A stretch of 64,000 nt of DNA. Source: Novosphingobium silvae. GTDB lineage: Bacteria; Pseudomonadota; Alphaproteobacteria; Sphingomonadales; Sphingomonadaceae. The DNA is taken from assembly GCF_009856825.1 (NCBI RefSeq), contig NZ_WVTD01000002.1, positions 124,001-188,000 of the forward strand. The letters are read 5' to 3'. Made by a program: the position numbers and the translations under genes. Shown one piece after another: positions 30,409 to 40,038 of this stretch (position 1 is its first letter; each line of letters opens with the position of its first letter). The notes under the pieces were generated by a model that was not told where the DNA came from, ran no database searches, and saw only the letters and a list, made by a program, of their open reading frames with translations.

Positions 30409-30765
30409 TTAGATGCCTTCAATATACACGGTGGGCACACGGTAGCCGCGCTTTACCATCGCCTTCACATAAGTACTGCGCTCGTGACGAAGTTCGGTGC
30501 CGTACTCCTCCCAGGCGTCGCGCTGGTCTTCGATGTCGCTTGCTCCGCGCAAATCGCCAGCGAGTTCTTTCTGGGTCTCGTTCACATTCGCGCGGTAGTT
30601 GTACCAGTGCTTGCCATCGATGCCTCCCAAAGGAGTCTGGATGATGCGTTCTTCCTCCGCTCGTGCAGCCTGCTCTTCATAAAGAGTGGGCACGACCGCC
30701 ATGGCGGCGGCAGGAATAGTGGCGATGGCCAGTGCAGCGGCACCGATGATCTTGGTCTGCTTCAT
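30409..30765 (-). CDS. Secreted or periplasmic protein of unknown function
   Basis: 118-residue protein with a Sec signal peptide (MKQTKIIGAAALAIATIPAAAMA), and a mature part rich in charged helices: LYEEQAARAEEERIIQTPLG, then ETQKELAGDLRGASDIEDQR and a Tyr-rich end with VPTVYIEGI. I do not recognise a family. The ATG at 30765 follows AAGGGGATTTTCCC, a good ribosome site. Upstream DNA includes an operator-like inverted repeat at 30867-30889. Confidence 0.7.
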   Translation of the reverse strand: MKQTKIIGAAALAIATIPAAAMAVVPTLYEEQAARAEEERIIQTPLGGIDGKHWYNYRANVNETQKELAGDLRGASDIEDQRDAWEEYGTELRHERSTYVKAMVKRGYRVPTVYIEGI

Positions 30766-30866
30766 GGGAAAATCCCCTTTCGCTTTCCATGCCGGGCGGA
30801 ATTGCCTCGGCGTTTGAAAGGGAAACCGACCCAGGTACATTTGGCGCCCACGGGTGGGACGAACCG

Positions 30867-30889
30867 ACCGTCAGCCAAGACGTGACGGT
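30867..30889. promoter_or_regulatory. Inverted repeat with 7-bp arms, operator candidate
   Basis: ACCGTCA - 9 nt - TGACGGT, perfect arms, 102 nt upstream of the secreted-protein start and inside the 206-bp gap to folP. Half-sites are 16 bp apart centre to centre, so a dimeric regulator could bind. It could also form an RNA hairpin. Confidence 0.35.
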
Positions 30890-30971
30890 GTTGTGACTAC
30901 TGGATCACATTTATGCCGGAATGCTGTTCATCTGGCATTTAGCGAGCGTTCATCCTTCATGCAGATTTGTA

Positions 30972-32084
30972 TCAGGAAGGCAGCTGGCTGAAGTCCGTCA
31001 GCGCCGCGTCGCGAAGCCCGCGCCAGACCCGCACCGCCTGCACCGTCTCCAGGACGTCATGGACACGCAGGATGTGGGCGCCTGCATCCAATGCCTTAAC
31101 TGCAAGTGCCAGTGAACCGCCAAGCCGCTGCTCGGCAGGCGCTTCGTTCGAGAGCGCGCCGATCATGCGTTTGCGACTGACCCCAACCAGCAGGGGATGA
31201 CCAAGGGCATGAAACAAAGGCAGTGCATTGAACAGGCCAAGATTTTCAGCCAGCGTCAGCCCGAAGCCGAAGCCCGGATCGAGAATGATCCGCTCCGCCT
31301 TGATCCCGGCATCGACCACAAGGTCGCGGCGCTCGTCCAACCAGTCGAAAACGTCGAGTGCAACGTCCTCGTAGTTGGCCCCGCGATGCAAGTCGTCCGC
31401 GCTCCCGGGCGCATGCATCAACACAACCGGACCCTTGCCGGAGGCTGCCAACTCAAGGCTTCGCGGGTCGTACCGGAGAGCCGACACGTCGTTGATGATG
31501 TGCCCGCCTGCGGCAAGTCCCGCTTCCATGACGCCGGGGCGGCGGGTGTCGAGGCTGATCGCAGCTCCCATCGACGCCAGCCTGCCCACGAGCGGCACGA
31601 CGCGCTCGATCTCGTCACCTTCCCAGACGGCGCTTGCGCCGGGCCGGGTGGACTCGCCTCCAACATCAATGATCGCCGCTCCGCCTTCGAGCATCGCCGA
31701 GGCATGGGCCAGAGCGCGCGCCTCATCATTCAAATAGAGCCCGCCGTCCGAGAAGCTGTCGGGCGTCACGTTGAGGATGCCCATGACCTGTGGCTGGTCA
31801 AGGCGGATCGTTCGCTCGCCACACGCAAGGGGTGCATGAACCTTGCGCAGGTTTGCCCATTGCCGCTCTCCCGCTTCGCCAAGCTCCGGCGGCAACCCGG
31901 CCAACGCCGCCGTCATCTCGGACGCGGCCACCCGCTCTCGCGATACGACGCGCGAGCCTTCACGCACGATGAGGGCAAAGCGGCTTGCCCAGACCATGGA
32001 GCCGCCAAGCCGGACGGCATCACCCTCCTCGCTCTGCGGGCTGTCGGCGAAGGCGATCGGGCGGATGTAGAGCTTGCGGGTCAT
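30972..32084 (-). CDS. folP: Dihydropteroate synthase with N-terminal extension
   Basis: Condenses the dihydropterin pyrophosphate with p-aminobenzoate to dihydropteroate, target of sulfonamides; cytoplasmic. Seen: the signature MGILNVTPDSFSDGG near residue 100, the GGESTRPGA motif near 140, and LDPGFGFGLTLAENL for the pterin/phosphate site. The protein is 370 residues against about 280 for typical FolP, so about 95 N-terminal residues with no recognised domain precede the core. The ATG at 32084 begins a continuous reading frame. Confidence 0.94.
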   Translation of the reverse strand: MTRKLYIRPIAFADSPQSEEGDAVRLGGSMVWASRFALIVREGSRVVSRERVAASEMTAALAGLPPELGEAGERQWANLRKVHAPLACGERTIRLDQPQVMGILNVTPDSFSDGGLYLNDEARALAHASAMLEGGAAIIDVGGESTRPGASAVWEGDEIERVVPLVGRLASMGAAISLDTRRPGVMEAGLAAGGHIINDVSALRYDPRSLELAASGKGPVVLMHAPGSADDLHRGANYEDVALDVFDWLDERRDLVVDAGIKAERIILDPGFGFGLTLAENLGLFNALPLFHALGHPLLVGVSRKRMIGALSNEAPAEQRLGGSLALAVKALDAGAHILRVHDVLETVQAVRVWRGLRDAALTDFSQLPS

Positions 32085-32141
32085 GATGCTGCTTTAGCGT
32101 GAGGCACGAGGAGGCAGAACCTGTTTCCGCCAAAAGGTCGC

Positions 32142-32180
32142 GCTCCGCGTTGAAAGGATCAAGATCCTCCGGCGCGGAGC
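32142..32180. terminator. Two-tier hairpin between ccrM and folP
   Basis: Outer stem GCTCCGCG (32142-32149) with CGCGGAGC (32173-32180) encloses an inner stem AGGATC (32155-32160) / GATCCT (32163-32168) with a 2-nt AA loop. A further pair ACGAAG/CTTCGT follows. It lies after the ccrM stop on the minus strand and before folP. On that strand CTTTT follows within 15 nt, so a weak terminator or attenuator is possible. Confidence 0.5.
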
Positions 32181-32217
32181 CACGAAGTTGCCACTCCTTC
32201 GTCGTGCTCGACGGCGA

Positions 32218-33511
<1,294 letters not shown>

Positions 33512-33692
33512 AAGATATGGTGCTGCGCCGAGACGCCTGGACGTGGATAACTTTCGTTGACGGGCTGCCGCTAAGATCCGCCCTTGGCACTTTATGCAAC
33601 TGCGATACGCAACCTTGCATTTGCCGCAACTGGCCGGGAGCGCCACATGCGACGGGCATGCTGCACCGCAGCAATCCACATCGAGGTTTTTT

Positions 33693-33854
33693 ATGTTTTC
33701 GCTGATTTCGCTCTATTTCGCGTCTCGCCGCGACGTCGTCGTTGCTGAACGCTATATCGCGGGCCTGGTTGACGCTCCCGCCGAAGCTGTCGACGCGCCC
33801 GTTCCCGCCACCCCGGCAGCAACCGAAGCCAAGCCGCTGCCGCTAGCAGCCTAA
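33693..33854 (+). CDS. Hypothetical small protein with Ala/Pro-rich tail
   Basis: 53 residues: N-terminus MFSLISLYFASRRDVVVAER, then an Ala/Pro/Val-rich tail (DAPVPATPAATEAKPLPLAA). The start ATG has a GAGG ribosome site with a 6-nt spacing (CATCGAGGTTTTTT), and the stop lies 4 nt before the converging rnhB stop. Codon use is that of the neighbours. I do not recognise a family; the ribosome site is the best support for reality. Confidence 0.5.
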   Translation: MFSLISLYFASRRDVVVAERYIAGLVDAPAEAVDAPVPATPAATEAKPLPLAA

Positions 33855-33858
33855 TCGC

Positions 33859-34503
33859 TTAGGGCGCCTGAAGAAGCAGTTCCAGCTGCGAGACAGGCGC
33901 AAAGCTACGGCGGTGGTGCGCTGTCGCCCCGTGTTCCCGCAAGGCGGCGAGGTGCTCGGCGGTGCCGTACCCCGCATTGCGTTCCCACCCATAGTGTGGA
34001 TGCGAAAGAGCGAGATCGCGCATCAGCCGGTCTCGGTGCTCCTTGGCGATGATGGACGCGGCCGAGATGCACGGTTCGATCGCGTCGCCGCCCACGATGG
34101 CGCGCGCATTCCACCGCCACTCCTCCCGCCGGCCGAGCGGCGTCAGGTTGCCATCGACGAGGACTTCGCCCGGCTCCTCTCCCATCGCGTCACATAGCGA
34201 CAGTACGGCGCGGGTCATCGCCAGCATCGTCGCGCCGAAGATGTTGAGCCGGTCGATCTCGTCCACTTCCACGACACCGACCGCCCATCGGCAACGCCGC
34301 TTGATCGTCGCCTCTAGTTCGCCGCGCCGGGTACGGGAGAGTTTCTTCGAATCGTCGAGCCCGGAAGGGCGCGGCTTGCACAGCACGACGGCACCTGCCA
34401 CCACAGGCCCGGCGAGGGGGCCGCGGCCGGCTTCATCTACGCCTATGACGTAACGTTTTGTGTCGGAGGAACCGGTGAAGGAAGCACGCATTGGGCTGGG
34501 CAT
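33859..34503 (-). CDS. rnhB: Ribonuclease HII
   Basis: Endonuclease that removes RNA from RNA-DNA hybrids and misincorporated ribonucleotides; about 214 residues. Motifs: GVDEAGRGPLAGPVV with the active-site Asp and Glu, DDSKKLS, and DAIEPCISAASIIAKEHRDR. I place the start at ATG 34503 (ATG 34491 is an equal alternative). A longer frame would continue upstream but it lies opposite the sugar-dehydrogenase gene and has no family match. The start regions of the two divergent genes overlap by about 30 nt. Confidence 0.93.
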   Translation of the reverse strand: MPSPMRASFTGSSDTKRYVIGVDEAGRGPLAGPVVAGAVVLCKPRPSGLDDSKKLSRTRRGELEATIKRRCRWAVGVVEVDEIDRLNIFGATMLAMTRAVLSLCDAMGEEPGEVLVDGNLTPLGRREEWRWNARAIVGGDAIEPCISAASIIAKEHRDRLMRDLALSHPHYGWERNAGYGTAEHLAALREHGATAHHRRSFAPVSQLELLLQAP

Positions 34504-35692
34504 GATCGCTGCTAGACTAGTCACCGCCCTATCGCCTCTCGCCGTGATGCTCGCAAGCTGCGGCAGCGCCGCGACAGGGGAAAAGAGTTCACCATCGCAA
34601 GACACCCGGGCCGAGACGGGTACGCCGTTCCGCGTCGAAGTGGCGGCGCAGTTCGACGAGCCCTGGGCCATTGCGGTCGACCGCGGGAGCGGCACCCTCT
34701 TCGTCACCGAGCGGAAGGGCACGATCCGCTTCATGTTGGCCGACCGCCGGATCGGAACGGTCAGCGGGGTGCCCAAGGTCGACTATGGCGGCCAGGGCGG
34801 ACTGGGCGATATCGTCTTCGCGCCCGGAGAGACTGGGAGGCAGCTTGACCGCAGGACAGTGTATCTCAGCTGGGCCGAAGCTGGCGAAGGCGATACGCGA
34901 GGGGCAGCAGTGGGACGAGCAGACCTCGTCTGCGACGAGCCGCTCAAGTGCCGGCTCGACAATCTCAAAGTCATCTGGCGGCAGACACCGAAAGTCACCG
35001 GGCGTGGCCACTACTCCCACCGCCTAGCCTTCTCGCCGGACGGCAAGTACCTGTTCGTGGCCTCAGGCGACAGGCAGAAGTTCACGCCCGCACAGGACAT
35101 GAAGGCCAATCTCGGCAAAATTGTGCGCCTGCTGCCCGATGGCACGCCCGCGCCCGGAAACCCGTTTGCCGGCAAGGGCTCGCCAACCGACCAGATCTGG
35201 TCCTACGGGCACCGCAATGTGCTGGGCCTTGCTTTCGATGCCAACGGTCGCCTCTGGGATCTTGAGCATGGGCCCGCCGGCGGCGACGAGTTGAACCTTG
35301 TGAAACCGGGGGCGAATTATGGTTGGCCGCTCGTGTCCGACGGCGACCACTACGACGGAAAACCGATCCCGCGCCATTCCACGCGCCCCGATCTTGCCGC
35401 TCCCGCGATAAGCTGGAACCCGGTGATCGCTCCGGGAGACTTCATCTTCTACTCCGCAGAGCGGTTTCCCCAGTGGAAGGGACAGGCGCTCATCACCGGT
35501 CTTGTCGCCACCGGCCTTGTTCGCGTGCGGATCGATGGCGAGAAGGCTGTCGAAGAAGCGCGTTATCCGATGGAGAACCGTATCCGCGACATCGTGCAGG
35601 ACGGTGCCGGGATGATCTGGCTGATCGAGGACGGAGAAGTACCGGGAAGCGGTCGGCTGCTGAAGTTGGCACCTTCTGCTCCCGCAGGCTGA
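34475..35692 (+). CDS. PQQ-dependent aldose sugar dehydrogenase-like lipoprotein
   Basis: About 405-residue periplasmic enzyme of the soluble glucose dehydrogenase-like (YliI/Asd) family. Near the N-terminus a lipobox-like LAVMLASC suggests membrane anchoring. The beta-propeller shows EPWAIAVDRGSGTLFVTERK, SYGHRNVLGLAFDANGRLWD and EHGPAGGDELNLVKPGANYG, which are the PQQ/calcium-site motifs of the family. I choose GTG 34475 because GGAGG lies 5 nt upstream; ATG 34502 is a possible alternative. Substrate is unknown. Confidence 0.9.
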   Translation: MKEARIGLGMIAARLVTALSPLAVMLASCGSAATGEKSSPSQDTRAETGTPFRVEVAAQFDEPWAIAVDRGSGTLFVTERKGTIRFMLADRRIGTVSGVPKVDYGGQGGLGDIVFAPGETGRQLDRRTVYLSWAEAGEGDTRGAAVGRADLVCDEPLKCRLDNLKVIWRQTPKVTGRGHYSHRLAFSPDGKYLFVASGDRQKFTPAQDMKANLGKIVRLLPDGTPAPGNPFAGKGSPTDQIWSYGHRNVLGLAFDANGRLWDLEHGPAGGDELNLVKPGANYGWPLVSDGDHYDGKPIPRHSTRPDLAAPAISWNPVIAPGDFIFYSAERFPQWKGQALITGLVATGLVRVRIDGEKAVEEARYPMENRIRDIVQDGAGMIWLIEDGEVPGSGRLLKLAPSAPAG

Positions 35693-35747
35693 CGATCCCG
35701 CGAATTGAATCGACATCGGCGCCGCTCCCCCCTATCGGGCGGCCGCC

Positions 35748-36272
35748 ATGACCGCACCTCAGACCGCCACGATAATCCCCCTCGACAACGTCGACCCCGC
35801 ACTTGTCGAAGCGTTGCTCGATACCGCGTTCGAACCGGGTCGGCACAAGCGCACCGCTTACAAAGTGCGTGAAGGCACCGATTGGCTGCCCGGCCTCAGC
35901 TTCGCGGCGCTCGACGCAGAAGAGATGCTGGTCGGCTCCATCCAGTGCTGGCCGGTGGCGCTAAACGACGAGGCGGGACGCGCGCATCCGATGATCATGG
36001 TAGGACCGGTCGCGGTTCTGCCAGAGCACCAGGGCATGGGTTATGGCCAGGCGCTGATGTCGGCAAGCATGGCAGGCATCGATGAACGAGCGCCGCTTCC
36101 CCAGGTGATGATCGGCGATCCAGAATATTACGGACGGTTCTGGGGTTTTGCCAATGAGCACACCGCGGGATGGTCCCTTCCCGGCGCGTTCGAGCGTCAT
36201 CGCCTGCTGGTGCGGTGCGACAATCCGGCGGTCCTTCCGAAGACTGGCACCCTCGGACCCTGGCTGCGCTGA
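35748..36272 (+). CDS. GNAT family N-acetyltransferase
   Basis: 174-residue acetyltransferase-like protein. The acetyl-CoA binding region is MVGPVAVLPEHQGMGYGQAL near residue 85, a recognisable QGMGYG variant of the QxxGxG/A motif, preceded by an acidic strand region. The C-terminal part LPGAFERHRLLVRCDN is typical for this subgroup of predicted N-acetyltransferases. The acceptor substrate cannot be inferred; it lies alone, with a 55-nt gap to the sugar dehydrogenase. Confidence 0.85.
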   Translation: MTAPQTATIIPLDNVDPALVEALLDTAFEPGRHKRTAYKVREGTDWLPGLSFAALDAEEMLVGSIQCWPVALNDEAGRAHPMIMVGPVAVLPEHQGMGYGQALMSASMAGIDERAPLPQVMIGDPEYYGRFWGFANEHTAGWSLPGAFERHRLLVRCDNPAVLPKTGTLGPWLR

Positions 36273-36349
36273 ACCGGCAGCGTCCTTCGTCGGGGCGAGC
36301 CGGGATACTGGACCTTGGCGCGCGGCGCCCTATCTGGCATCGCGAGACG

Positions 36350-36904
36350 ATGCCTTACGAACCGCCTCCCGAACTTGCCGGTCTTTCGTTGACCGAAGTG
36401 GCCAAACTTGTGGCCGAGCGCAAGCTGCCTCCGCTTGATCGATGGTCGCCCGTGCACACGGGAGACAGCGAGATGCGGATCGCTTCCGACGGTCGCTGGT
36501 TCCATCAGGGCGGCGAGATCCGGCGGCCGGCCATGGTGCGGGCTTTCGCTTCGCTGTTGATGTGCGATGAGAGGGGAACCCACTGGCTGGTCACTCCCTC
36601 GCAGAAGCTTTCTGTCGAGGTCGAAGATGCGGCTTTCGTCGCGGTCGACATGAAGCAGGAGAGCGATACCCTGGTGTTCCGCCTCAACACCGACGACCTC
36701 GTGATTGCGGGGCCGGACCACCCCATCGAGGCGGAGGGCGATCCCGATACTCCGGCGATCTACGTAAAGGTTCGGCACGGCACCCGCGCGCGCCTCAACC
36801 GCAGCACTTACGCCCAGCTGGTCGAGTTCGCTCTCGCCCGTGCCGATGAAGCCAATCCGGCCGTCACCAGCGGCGGCGCAACCTTCTCGTTGCGGCCGGC
36901 ATGA
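36350..36904 (+). CDS. DUF1285 family protein
   Basis: 184-residue cytoplasmic protein of the DUF1285 family. Seen: the segment PLDRWSPVHTGDSEMRIASD, then DGRWFHQGGEIRRPAMVRAF and a C-terminal YVKVRHGTRARLNRSTYAQL. Its biochemical function is unknown. It begins an operon with the NUDIX hydrolase and CCA-adding enzyme genes, which overlap by 4-8 nt, and that order is one I recall from other alphaproteobacteria. Confidence 0.9.
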   Translation: MPYEPPPELAGLSLTEVAKLVAERKLPPLDRWSPVHTGDSEMRIASDGRWFHQGGEIRRPAMVRAFASLLMCDERGTHWLVTPSQKLSVEVEDAAFVAVDMKQESDTLVFRLNTDDLVIAGPDHPIEAEGDPDTPAIYVKVRHGTRARLNRSTYAQLVEFALARADEANPAVTSGGATFSLRPA

Positions 36905-37506
36905 GCGCTCTTTTCGCCGCTGTTTCCCGCCGCTTCGAGGTGGGCCACGCAGCGGCTCCTCCCGCTCTCTGGACCGATCCGCGGGTGGACGAAATCGAGA
37001 GCTTCAAGCCCGCAGCAGTGCTCATCGCCATCACGGAGCGCGAGCGCCCCGGGATGCTGCTGTTGCACCGGCCATCGACGATGCGCGCTCATCCGGGGCA
37101 GATAGCCTTCCCAGGTGGGCGTATCGACCCGGGCGAGACTGCGGTGGAAGCCGCCTTGCGGGAGGCGCATGAGGAACTCGGAATCCGCCCACAGGATGTG
37201 CGCGTCATCGGAACCAGCGATCTCTACCGCACCGGTAGCGGGTACGAGATCACGCCGGTGATCGGCTTGATCCCGCCAGACATCACGATCGTGCCCAACC
37301 CCGCAGAAGTCGCTCAATGGTTCGAGGCACCCGTCGGTTTCGTGCTCGACCGTGCCAATCAGCGCACCCGCTCAGTGCAATATGAAGGACGCGCACATAG
37401 CTTCGTGGAAATCGTCTGGAACGCGGAGGGCCAGGATCATGTGATCTGGGGCGTCACGGGCGCCATTCTCCACAACCTTGCCGGAAGGCTGAACTGGCAT
37501 GACTAA
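36901..37506 (+). CDS. NUDIX hydrolase, CoA pyrophosphatase-like
   Basis: 201 residues with a full NUDIX box: GGRIDPGETAVEAALREAHEELGI near residue 85 (consensus GX5EX7REUXEEXGU). The upstream motif LLLHRPSTMRAHPGQIAFPG corresponds to the UPF0035/CoA-pyrophosphatase signature of the NudL group. The predicted reaction is hydrolysis of CoA or oxidised CoA to 3',5'-ADP and phosphopantetheine. It overlaps DUF1285 by 4 nt and the CCA-adding enzyme by 8 nt. Confidence 0.92.
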   Translation: MSALFAAVSRRFEVGHAAAPPALWTDPRVDEIESFKPAAVLIAITERERPGMLLLHRPSTMRAHPGQIAFPGGRIDPGETAVEAALREAHEELGIRPQDVRVIGTSDLYRTGSGYEITPVIGLIPPDITIVPNPAEVAQWFEAPVGFVLDRANQRTRSVQYEGRAHSFVEIVWNAEGQDHVIWGVTGAILHNLAGRLNWHD

Positions 37507-38671
37507 GCGCCTGGAAGCGGCCTGGCTGCACCGCGAGGATCTGGCCGGGCTCGTTACGGCCCTGGGGCACGACAATGCGCGATATGTAGGCGGAGCCGTG
37601 CGCGACAGCCTGCTCGGCTTGCCGGTGAAGGACATTGACATGGCAAGCGTGCTGGTGCCGTCCGCCGTCATTGAACGCCTTCAGGATGCTGGCATCCGCT
37701 CCGTTCCCACAGGGATCGAGCATGGCACCGTCACGGCGATCCTGCCGGGTGGTCCGGTCGAGATCACCACCTTGCGCCACGACGTCTCGACCGACGGCCG
37801 CCGCGCCACGGTCGTCTTCGCCAACGACTGGCGAGAGGATGCGGCCCGGCGGGACTTCACCATGAACGCTCTCTATGCGGACCCGCTTACGGGTGAAATA
37901 TTCGACTGGTTCGGCGGAAATCTCGATCTTGAACTTCGCCGAGTGCGCTTCATCGGCGACGCTCGCCAGCGCATTCGCGAAGATCACCTGCGGATCCTGC
38001 GCTACTTCCGCTTTCAGGCGCGGTTCGGCACGACGCCTGCAGATGCGGAAGCCGAGGCGGCTTGTGCCGAACTCGCGGCTACGCTCAAGGGTCTCTCGCG
38101 TGAGCGCGTCGGCGCGGAGATGATGAACCTTCTCGGTCTTCCCGATCCCGCACCCACGGTGCGACGGATGCGGGAACTAGGCGTTCTTCCCGTGATCCTG
38201 CCCGAGGCTGATCCCGAAGGACTTGCCGCTTTGGTAGCCGCCGAGACCGCACAGAGCCAGGCACCCGACGCCGTCCGCCGGCTTGCCGCACTCCTGCCCG
38301 CGCAAGTGTCTCTTGCGGAACATGTCGCCTCCCGCTTTCGCCTCTCCGCTGCGCAGAAGAAGCGTTTGGCGCTCGCTGCCGCCCGCAATGACGCACCTGT
38401 AGAACCCCGCACCCTGGCGTACAGAATCGGCCGCGATGCCGCGCTCGATCGGCTGCTGATCGCGGGCGCAGACGTCTCCTCGCTGGCGGATTGGGGCACC
38501 CCGCAATTCCCGCTCAAGGGCGGCCAGATTGTCGCGCGCGGCGTTGGCGCGGGACCGGAAGTGGCGCGTATCATGAAGCACGTGGAAGACGCGTGGGTGG
38601 CGGAAGGTTTCCCGGATGCAGGCCGGGTGGAAGCTCTGCTCGATAAAGCTCTCGCGGAGATGCGCGCATGA
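37499..38671 (+). CDS. CCA tRNA nucleotidyltransferase/poly(A) polymerase family
   Basis: 390-residue class II nucleotidyltransferase. Seen: GGAVRDSLLGLPVKDIDMAS with the DxD metal residues, RRDFTMNALYADP, and GDARQRIREDHLRILRYFRF. In this group the enzyme adds or repairs the 3' CCA end of tRNAs; a poly(A) polymerase role cannot be excluded by sequence alone. It overlaps the NUDIX gene by 8 nt and the first protease gene by 4 nt. Confidence 0.93.
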   Translation: MTKRLEAAWLHREDLAGLVTALGHDNARYVGGAVRDSLLGLPVKDIDMASVLVPSAVIERLQDAGIRSVPTGIEHGTVTAILPGGPVEITTLRHDVSTDGRRATVVFANDWREDAARRDFTMNALYADPLTGEIFDWFGGNLDLELRRVRFIGDARQRIREDHLRILRYFRFQARFGTTPADAEAEAACAELAATLKGLSRERVGAEMMNLLGLPDPAPTVRRMRELGVLPVILPEADPEGLAALVAAETAQSQAPDAVRRLAALLPAQVSLAEHVASRFRLSAAQKKRLALAAARNDAPVEPRTLAYRIGRDAALDRLLIAGADVSSLADWGTPQFPLKGGQIVARGVGAGPEVARIMKHVEDAWVAEGFPDAGRVEALLDKALAEMRA

Positions 38672-39306
38672 ACCTTGGGGAGCTGGGCAGCTTCCTGTTT
38701 GACCAGCCTCTGCTCGCCCTCACCATCGTCGCCATCCTCCTTGCGGTAGGCGCGGGGATGCTCTCCCCCGCGCGGCCACGGCTCGGCCATGCCATGCGCA
38801 ACGCCGCTTACCTCGGGCTGGCCGCCGCCCTGCTGCTGACGGTCGCGCAGGTCGCCGAGCGCAACGGCCGCTCCGATGCGGCGCTTCTGCTGGACCGCAC
38901 CCGGCCCGCCGAAATCGTCGGACAGGAAACCGTCGTCTCCATGCGTGCCGACGGGCATTTCTGGGTGGAGGCCCGGCTCAACGGTAGGCCGGTGGAATTC
39001 CTCGTAGACACGGGCGCGACCTACACCGGCGTCTCGCGCCGCACGGCCGAGCGCGCCGGTCTCCGGCTCGACCCTGACAACGCCGGCGTGATCCTGGAAA
39101 CTGCCAACGGCACCATCGTCGCGAGGATGGCCGAGGCGGATTCGCTGGAATTCGGCGGGATCGCCGCCAATGCCCTGCCTATCGCGGTCGGACCGGATGG
39201 CGACGTCGAGACCAACGTCATCGGCATGAACCTGCTTTCGCAGCTATCAAGCTGGCGGGTGGAGGGGCGTCGATTGATTCTCGTTCCTCGCCCCGCGGCA
39301 ACGTAA
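38668..39306 (+). CDS. Membrane-anchored retropepsin-like aspartic protease 1
   Basis: 212 residues. The N-terminal region has two hydrophobic helices (LLALTIVAILLAVGAGML and NAAYLGLAAALLLTVAQVAE), then a periplasmic clan AA protease domain. The active-site motif is FLVDTGATYTGVSRRTAE near residue 113; the second strand region AVGPDGDVETNVIGMNLLSQ and the closing WRVEGRRLILVPR follow. This resembles the TIGR02281 family. It is translationally coupled to the CCA-adding enzyme gene. Confidence 0.88.
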   Translation: MNLGELGSFLFDQPLLALTIVAILLAVGAGMLSPARPRLGHAMRNAAYLGLAAALLLTVAQVAERNGRSDAALLLDRTRPAEIVGQETVVSMRADGHFWVEARLNGRPVEFLVDTGATYTGVSRRTAERAGLRLDPDNAGVILETANGTIVARMAEADSLEFGGIAANALPIAVGPDGDVETNVIGMNLLSQLSSWRVEGRRLILVPRPAAT

Positions 39307-39371
39307 TCAAGCACTAGGCTGCGGCCGCGACTAAGTGGACGCATACAGCCAATGGAAAGCCGCGACTTGGT

Positions 39372-40025
39372 ATGACGCAATCCATGGACTTCCCGCAGAT
39401 CCTGAACTTCCTCGCCGGCCAGCCCCTTCTGGCGCTTGCGTTGGCGGGCATCGTCGCGAGCATGCTGGGCGGACTGCTTCGGCGTCCGGCCCCCATGCTG
39501 GGCGGGTTCGTGCGCGGGCTCGGTAACTTGGGACTTCTCGCGGCGATGCTGCTCACGATCGCACAAGTGGCGCGGCTTACGACCGGCGCCGACTTCGCGC
39601 TGCCTCAACTCGGCATCGAACGGCAAAGCGTCGAAGGCGGGGAGACGCGGGTGCCCATGCAGCGGGACGGGCACTTCTGGATCACGGCGTCGGTGAACGG
39701 CGTCGAGCGCCAGTTCCTGGTGGACACCGGCGCGACGCTTACCGCCATCTCGCCAGCCACCGCGACCGCCGCGGAGTTGAAGACGAACACTCTCAACCGC
39801 TCCGTGCTGATGAAGACGGCGAACGGGACGGTGAAGGCACAGCTCGCCACCATCGATGAACTGCGCATCGGCAACATCGTCGCGCGGGAACTCGATGCAG
39901 TCGTTGCGCCGGGGATCGGCGAGACCAACGTGATCGGCATGAACCTGCTGTCGCGTCTGGCGAGTTGGCGGGTGGAAGGGCGCACCCTTATCCTGGTGCC
40001 GCATCATCCGCAAAACGTGAGCTGA
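39372..40025 (+). CDS. Membrane-anchored retropepsin-like aspartic protease 2
   Basis: 217 residues, a paralogue of the preceding gene with the same plan: hydrophobic N-terminus (PLLALALAGIVASMLGGLL), second helix (LGLLAAMLLTIAQVAR), then the active-site motif FLVDTGATLTAISPATAT and GETNVIGMNLLSRLASWRVE at the end. The pair shares strong motif identity but differs elsewhere, so the duplication is old. The start may be ATG 39372 or the ATG at codon 5. Target proteins are unknown. Confidence 0.88.
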   Translation: MTQSMDFPQILNFLAGQPLLALALAGIVASMLGGLLRRPAPMLGGFVRGLGNLGLLAAMLLTIAQVARLTTGADFALPQLGIERQSVEGGETRVPMQRDGHFWITASVNGVERQFLVDTGATLTAISPATATAAELKTNTLNRSVLMKTANGTVKAQLATIDELRIGNIVARELDAVVAPGIGETNVIGMNLLSRLASWRVEGRTLILVPHHPQNVS

Positions 40026-40038
40026 ACCTTCCTTTCAC

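Noticed and set aside
34504..34776. N-terminal extension of RNase HII of about 90 residues
   Set aside because: It lies antisense to the 5' end of the sugar-dehydrogenase gene and adds no known domain; family members start near the VIGVDEAGRG motif.
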